Assembly (NCBI GenBank): GCA_003220985.1
Contig: QHTY01000203.1
Coordinates: 8,369-16,942 of the forward strand
Source: Gemmatimonadota bacterium
GTDB lineage: Bacteria; Gemmatimonadota; Gemmatimonadetes; Gemmatimonadales; GWC2-71-9
Direction of reading: 5' to 3'
DNA length: 8,574 bases
Below are positions 6,180-8,574 of the stretch, piece by piece. A program made the translations under genes and the position numbers. The notes under the pieces are model-generated. The model had not been told where the DNA came from. It did not search any database and saw only the letters and a list, made by a program, of their open reading frames with translations. The number at the start of each line of letters is the position of its first letter. Positions within the stretch are counted from its first letter, which is position 1.

Positions 6180-6977
6180 ATGAGTCACGAGATCGAAACT
6201 TCCCCTGCCAATGCGTTGCTGATTGAAGCGCCAGTCAACAAGCATTTCGCGCAGCTGCACCGCGACCCGCAGACGCTGACCGATGCCGTCACGATCTACC
6301 TGGAGACGGGCCTGCTGCGCGGCAACAGTGTGGTGGTGATCGCCTCCCCGAAGCACACCGACCTCTTTCTCGCACGCTTGCGATCAGACGGTGTTGAGCC
6401 CGGCGCGTTCCTCAAGTCCGGCCAACTCGAGCTGCACGACGCCGAGCTGACGCTGCGCAAGTGCATGCGCAACGATATGCCGGACTGGGAGGATTTCCGC
6501 CGCGCGATGGCCGCCATATTCGAGCGCATACGGGCGTTCGGGCGCGGCACGACGCGGGCGTACCAGGAGATGGTGAGTCTGTTGTGGAGGGAAGGAAAGC
6601 AGCGCGCCGCGATTGGCTTCGAGGAGTACTGGAACGAGCTCGGACTGTTGTATCCGTTCTCGCTGTTCTGCTCTTACATGCTCGATGTGCATCGCGACCA
6701 GGCATATGCCGGCCCCCTGGAGGACATCGGCCGCACTCACTCCGACATACTGGCCACCGCCGACGATGAGCGGTTCCGCGCGGCGTTGGATGCCGCGAGC
6801 CGCGACGTGTTTGGCGTCCCGCTCTCTCAGGTGGTCGGATGCTCGCGGCGTCGCGACAGCGGCGAGCAGCGGTTCCCCAGCGGGCAGCGGACCATGCTGT
6901 GGGTCAAGCGCAACCTGCCGTCTGCGAGCGCCGCGGTGCTCGAGCGCGCACGACACTACTACCAAGAATCAGCGTAA
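6180..6977 (+). CDS. MEDS-domain sensory protein, first of a tandem pair
   Basis: This 265-residue protein has a MEDS domain (methanogen/methylotroph DcmR sensory domain), predicted from family studies to sense simple hydrocarbon derivatives. Visible marks are LLIEAPVNKHFAQLHRD (13-29), YLETGLLRGNSVVVIAS (40-56), GQLELHDAE (81-89), AYQEMVSLLWREGK (127-140), the core EEYWNELGLLYPFSLFCSYM (148-167), and QAYAGPLEDIGRTHSDILA (174-192). A C-terminal tail, RFPSGQRTMLWVKRNLP (231-247), lies outside the usual domain. There is no helix-turn-helix, kinase or membrane segment, so it may work through a partner. In-frame ATGs also occur at 6129 and 6156; I chose 6180 because the extra codons are T-rich at third positions and this start gives the same length as the paralog. 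None of the three has a Shine-Dalgarno motif. It ends 11 bases before the second copy. Confidence 0.85.
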   Translation: MSHEIETSPANALLIEAPVNKHFAQLHRDPQTLTDAVTIYLETGLLRGNSVVVIASPKHTDLFLARLRSDGVEPGAFLKSGQLELHDAELTLRKCMRNDMPDWEDFRRAMAAIFERIRAFGRGTTRAYQEMVSLLWREGKQRAAIGFEEYWNELGLLYPFSLFCSYMLDVHRDQAYAGPLEDIGRTHSDILATADDERFRAALDAASRDVFGVPLSQVVGCSRRRDSGEQRFPSGQRTMLWVKRNLPSASAAVLERARHYYQESA

Positions 6978-6988
6978 CCGGTGTCACG

Positions 6989-7786
6989 ATGACCCAGCCC
7001 AATGGCAGCAACCTTCTGATTGTCGCACCCACTGGCCATCATTTCGCCCAGTTTCACCGCGATACCGAGGGCCAGGATCGTCGTCGTGACACGCTCACCG
7101 AGTCGGCGCTCGCATTCATCGAGGCGGGCTTGCGGCGCGGGGACAGCGTGGTGGTCATTGCGGGGGCCGAGCAGCGCGACCGGCTGTTCGAGCGCCTGGC
7201 CGCAGGCGAGTTCCGCCCGCAATCGCTGCGCGATCCGGGACAACTGTCCGTCCTGGATGCCGAACAGATCACGGCACAATTCGGTGACGAGCCCGAATGG
7301 GCGCCGTTTCGGAACGCGCTCGCGCCACTGCTCTCGCGCCTCCGACCATCCGGCCGCGGCACTCGGGTCTACAGCGAGATGGCGAATGCGTTGTGGCAGG
7401 CGGGGAACACCGCTGCCGCGATCCAGATCGAGGACTACTGGAATGCATTGGCCCGTACCTACCCCTTCTCGGTCTACTGTGGCTACACGATGGATACGCA
7501 GTCCCCGCAAGCCTACGCGGGCCCGCTCGAGGAGTTAGGCCGCACCCACTCCGATATCCTGGCAGCGCCGGAAGACGAGGAGTTCGGCATGGCGCTCGAT
7601 CGCGCCAGCAAGGAGATTTTCGGGATTTCGCTCACGCAGATGGCGGGTGTTACCCGGCAGGAAGGGGCGCGCCGCTTTCCGACCGGCCAGCGCGCGATGC
7701 TGTGGGTGAAGCGCAATCTGCCGCTGTCGAGCACGCAGCTCGCGGAAAAAGCGCGGCAGTACTTCAGGGACAGCCGCGCACCGTAG
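6989..7786 (+). CDS. MEDS-domain sensory protein, second of a tandem pair
   Basis: This 265-residue paralog of the preceding gene aligns along its whole length, without gaps from about residue 126 to 220. Shared marks are LLIVAPTGHHFAQFHRD (9-25), FIEAGLRRGDSVVVIAG (43-59), GQLSVLDAE (84-92), VYSEMANALW (127-136), EDYWNALARTYPFSVYCGYT (148-167), QAYAGPLEELGRTHSDILA (174-192) and the tail RFPTGQRAMLWVKRNLP (229-245). A small insertion rich in Arg/Asp (26-34) follows the first motif and distinguishes it from copy one. No output domain or membrane segment is seen. The ATG at 6989 is chosen because it starts just before the first domain strand. The frame is open further upstream to 6839, but that would overlap copy one by about 139 bases with residues unlike the family. 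The pair is probably one transcript. Its TAG lies two bases from the stop of the opposite-strand gene. Confidence 0.9.
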   Translation: MTQPNGSNLLIVAPTGHHFAQFHRDTEGQDRRRDTLTESALAFIEAGLRRGDSVVVIAGAEQRDRLFERLAAGEFRPQSLRDPGQLSVLDAEQITAQFGDEPEWAPFRNALAPLLSRLRPSGRGTRVYSEMANALWQAGNTAAAIQIEDYWNALARTYPFSVYCGYTMDTQSPQAYAGPLEELGRTHSDILAAPEDEEFGMALDRASKEIFGISLTQMAGVTRQEGARRFPTGQRAMLWVKRNLPLSSTQLAEKARQYFRDSRAP

Positions 7787-7792
7787 CGCTAC
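7783..7792. other. Palindrome carrying both convergent stop codons
   Basis: GTAGCGCTAC is a perfect 10-base palindrome holding TAG (7784-7786) of the second MEDS gene and, on the other strand, TAG (7789-7791) of the ETF-QO gene. It leaves no room for a separate terminator between the genes, so any transcription end must lie inside one of the coding regions. Confidence 0.6.
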
Positions 7793-8574
7793 ATCCGTTT
7801 GTACTTCGGCCCGCTGCCTCCCTCCCGCGGGGTCCAGCGCGGTCCCAGCACGTCAGTCGCCTTACAATCCACGCAATTCGGCGGATTCATGCGTAGCCCG
7901 TTGTCGGTGGCCTCGTAGACGCCGGCGGGGCAGACGTGCGCATAGAACCGCGCGACCTCGAGGGGCACGTCTGGGTTCGCGATCAGGTGGCTGGGAATCG
8001 TGTCGCGGGTCGCGTTCCCGGACTTGAACACCGCGTCCACCTTGCTGATGCCGGTGGACAGTGCGGGTGCGGTGGCACGGCGCGGGACCTCGGCGTCGGC
8101 GTGCATCCGGTATCGCCCACCTGGAAATCGCCCGCCCGTCACGGTCATCAGCGCAGCCTGGAAGCCACCCAGGTAGAACCCGCTCCGGAACGCGAGCCGC
8201 ATGTTGCGCGTGCGATAGAGATCGGTCGCGATGTATGACGCGTCCACCAGGCGGTCGTACTCTCCGAGCCGCGTGCCGCTCTTCAGATGTTGAAAGATGG
8301 CGCGTGCCGCGAAGATGCCCGAATGCATCGCGTAGTGAACGCCTTTGAGCGACGGGACGTCCACGAACCCCGCTGCATCGCCGAGGAGCACGACACCGTC
8401 GCCGGTGCGGCGCTGCGGGAGCGAATAGAATCCGCCCTCGGGGATGGTTTTCGCGCCCCACTCGACTATTTCGCCGCCGGCCAGGAGCTCCTGGAGGAGC
8501 TGATGCCGCTTGAACTGCTGGAGCAGGGCGTGCACGTCCAGATTGGCATCGCGATAGTCGAGGCCCACGACGAG
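7789..8574 (-). CDS. Electron-transfer flavoprotein:ubiquinone oxidoreductase, C-terminal part
   Basis: The frame runs in from the right edge of the window (first visible residues LVVGLDYRDA) and gives the last 261 residues of an ETF-QO-type flavoprotein, which passes electrons from ETF, for example from acyl-CoA dehydrogenases, to membrane quinone. A GTG at 8568 is not the start; family similarity continues to the edge. Visible features, numbered from the edge: IPEGGFYSLP (44-53), the FAD-binding segment VVLLGDAAGFVDVPSLKGVH (61-80), AMHSGIFAARAI (82-93), and the ferredoxin-like end CPAGVYEATDNG (215-226) and NCVDCKATDVLGPRW (233-247), closing with EGGSGP. In well-studied members four cysteines bind a [4Fe-4S] cluster. 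Here Cys215, Cys234 and Cys237 are present but the third Cys of CxxCxxC is Thr240 (codon on the plus strand at 7855-7857). It points at the MEDS pair with only two bases between stops. Confidence 0.92.
   Translation of the reverse strand, partial: LVVGLDYRDANLDVHALLQQFKRHQLLQELLAGGEIVEWGAKTIPEGGFYSLPQRRTGDGVVLLGDAAGFVDVPSLKGVHYAMHSGIFAARAIFQHLKSGTRLGEYDRLVDASYIATDLYRTRNMRLAFRSGFYLGGFQAALMTVTGGRFPGGRYRMHADAEVPRRATAPALSTGISKVDAVFKSGNATRDTIPSHLIANPDVPLEVARFYAHVCPAGVYEATDNGLRMNPPNCVDCKATDVLGPRWTPREGGSGPKYKRM

Noticed and set aside
6839..6988. Upstream extension of the second MEDS gene to 6839
   Set aside because: The extra 50 residues are the out-of-frame shadow of the conserved tail of the first copy.
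6231..7786. The two MEDS genes as a nucleotide-level direct repeat or mobile element
   Set aside because: Similarity is clear at protein level, but the DNA has diverged and there are no terminal repeats or transposase, so this is an old gene duplication.

Overview
This is a gene-dense window from a high-GC bacterium; by eye roughly two thirds of bases are G or C, with strong G/C preference at third codon positions. The lineage cannot be fixed from the sequence alone. The gene set (molybdenum cofactor synthesis, an M61 peptidase, MEDS-domain sensors and an ETF:quinone oxidoreductase) fits a free-living, respiring soil or sediment type. Gemmatimonadota or a similar phylum is possible, but that is a guess.

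Positions 1-6051 (+ strand) form one tightly packed gene train. It starts with the 3' end of a gene whose last residues resemble the C-terminus of FdhD, the formate dehydrogenase sulfurtransferase. Then come a CoA-binding (YccU-type) protein, mobA, mobB, moeA, a four-helix membrane diguanylate cyclase (GGDEF), an M61 glycyl-aminopeptidase-type protease with a PDZ domain, and a MarC-family membrane protein. Six of the seven junctions are stop/start overlaps (ATGA, ATGA, ATGA, TGATG, TTGA, GTGA); the seventh has a single base between stop and start. The first half is a molybdenum cofactor module: MoeA inserts Mo, MobA adds the nucleotide to give the bis-MGD cofactor, and MobB assists. If the first fragment is FdhD, the likely client is a formate dehydrogenase-type enzyme. 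The second half has no obvious biochemical link to Mo but is probably co-transcribed and translationally coupled. A promoter-like element near the 3' end of moeA could drive it separately.

Positions 6052-6179 are the only real intergenic stretch (128 bases). It has a relatively T-rich promoter-like part and a 10-base palindrome, but no convincing terminator.

Positions 6180-7786 (+) hold two tandem paralogous MEDS-domain proteins. With the starts chosen here both are 265 residues long. They share a C-terminal tail outside the MEDS core that is more conserved than most of the protein. Neither has an attached DNA-binding or kinase domain, so their output is unknown.

Positions 7789-8574 (- strand) are the C-terminal 261 residues of an ETF:ubiquinone oxidoreductase running off the window edge. 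It converges on the second MEDS gene with only 2 bases between the stop codons. Its iron-sulfur motif lacks one of the four expected cysteines. No tRNA, rRNA, insertion sequence, CRISPR array or attachment site was seen.
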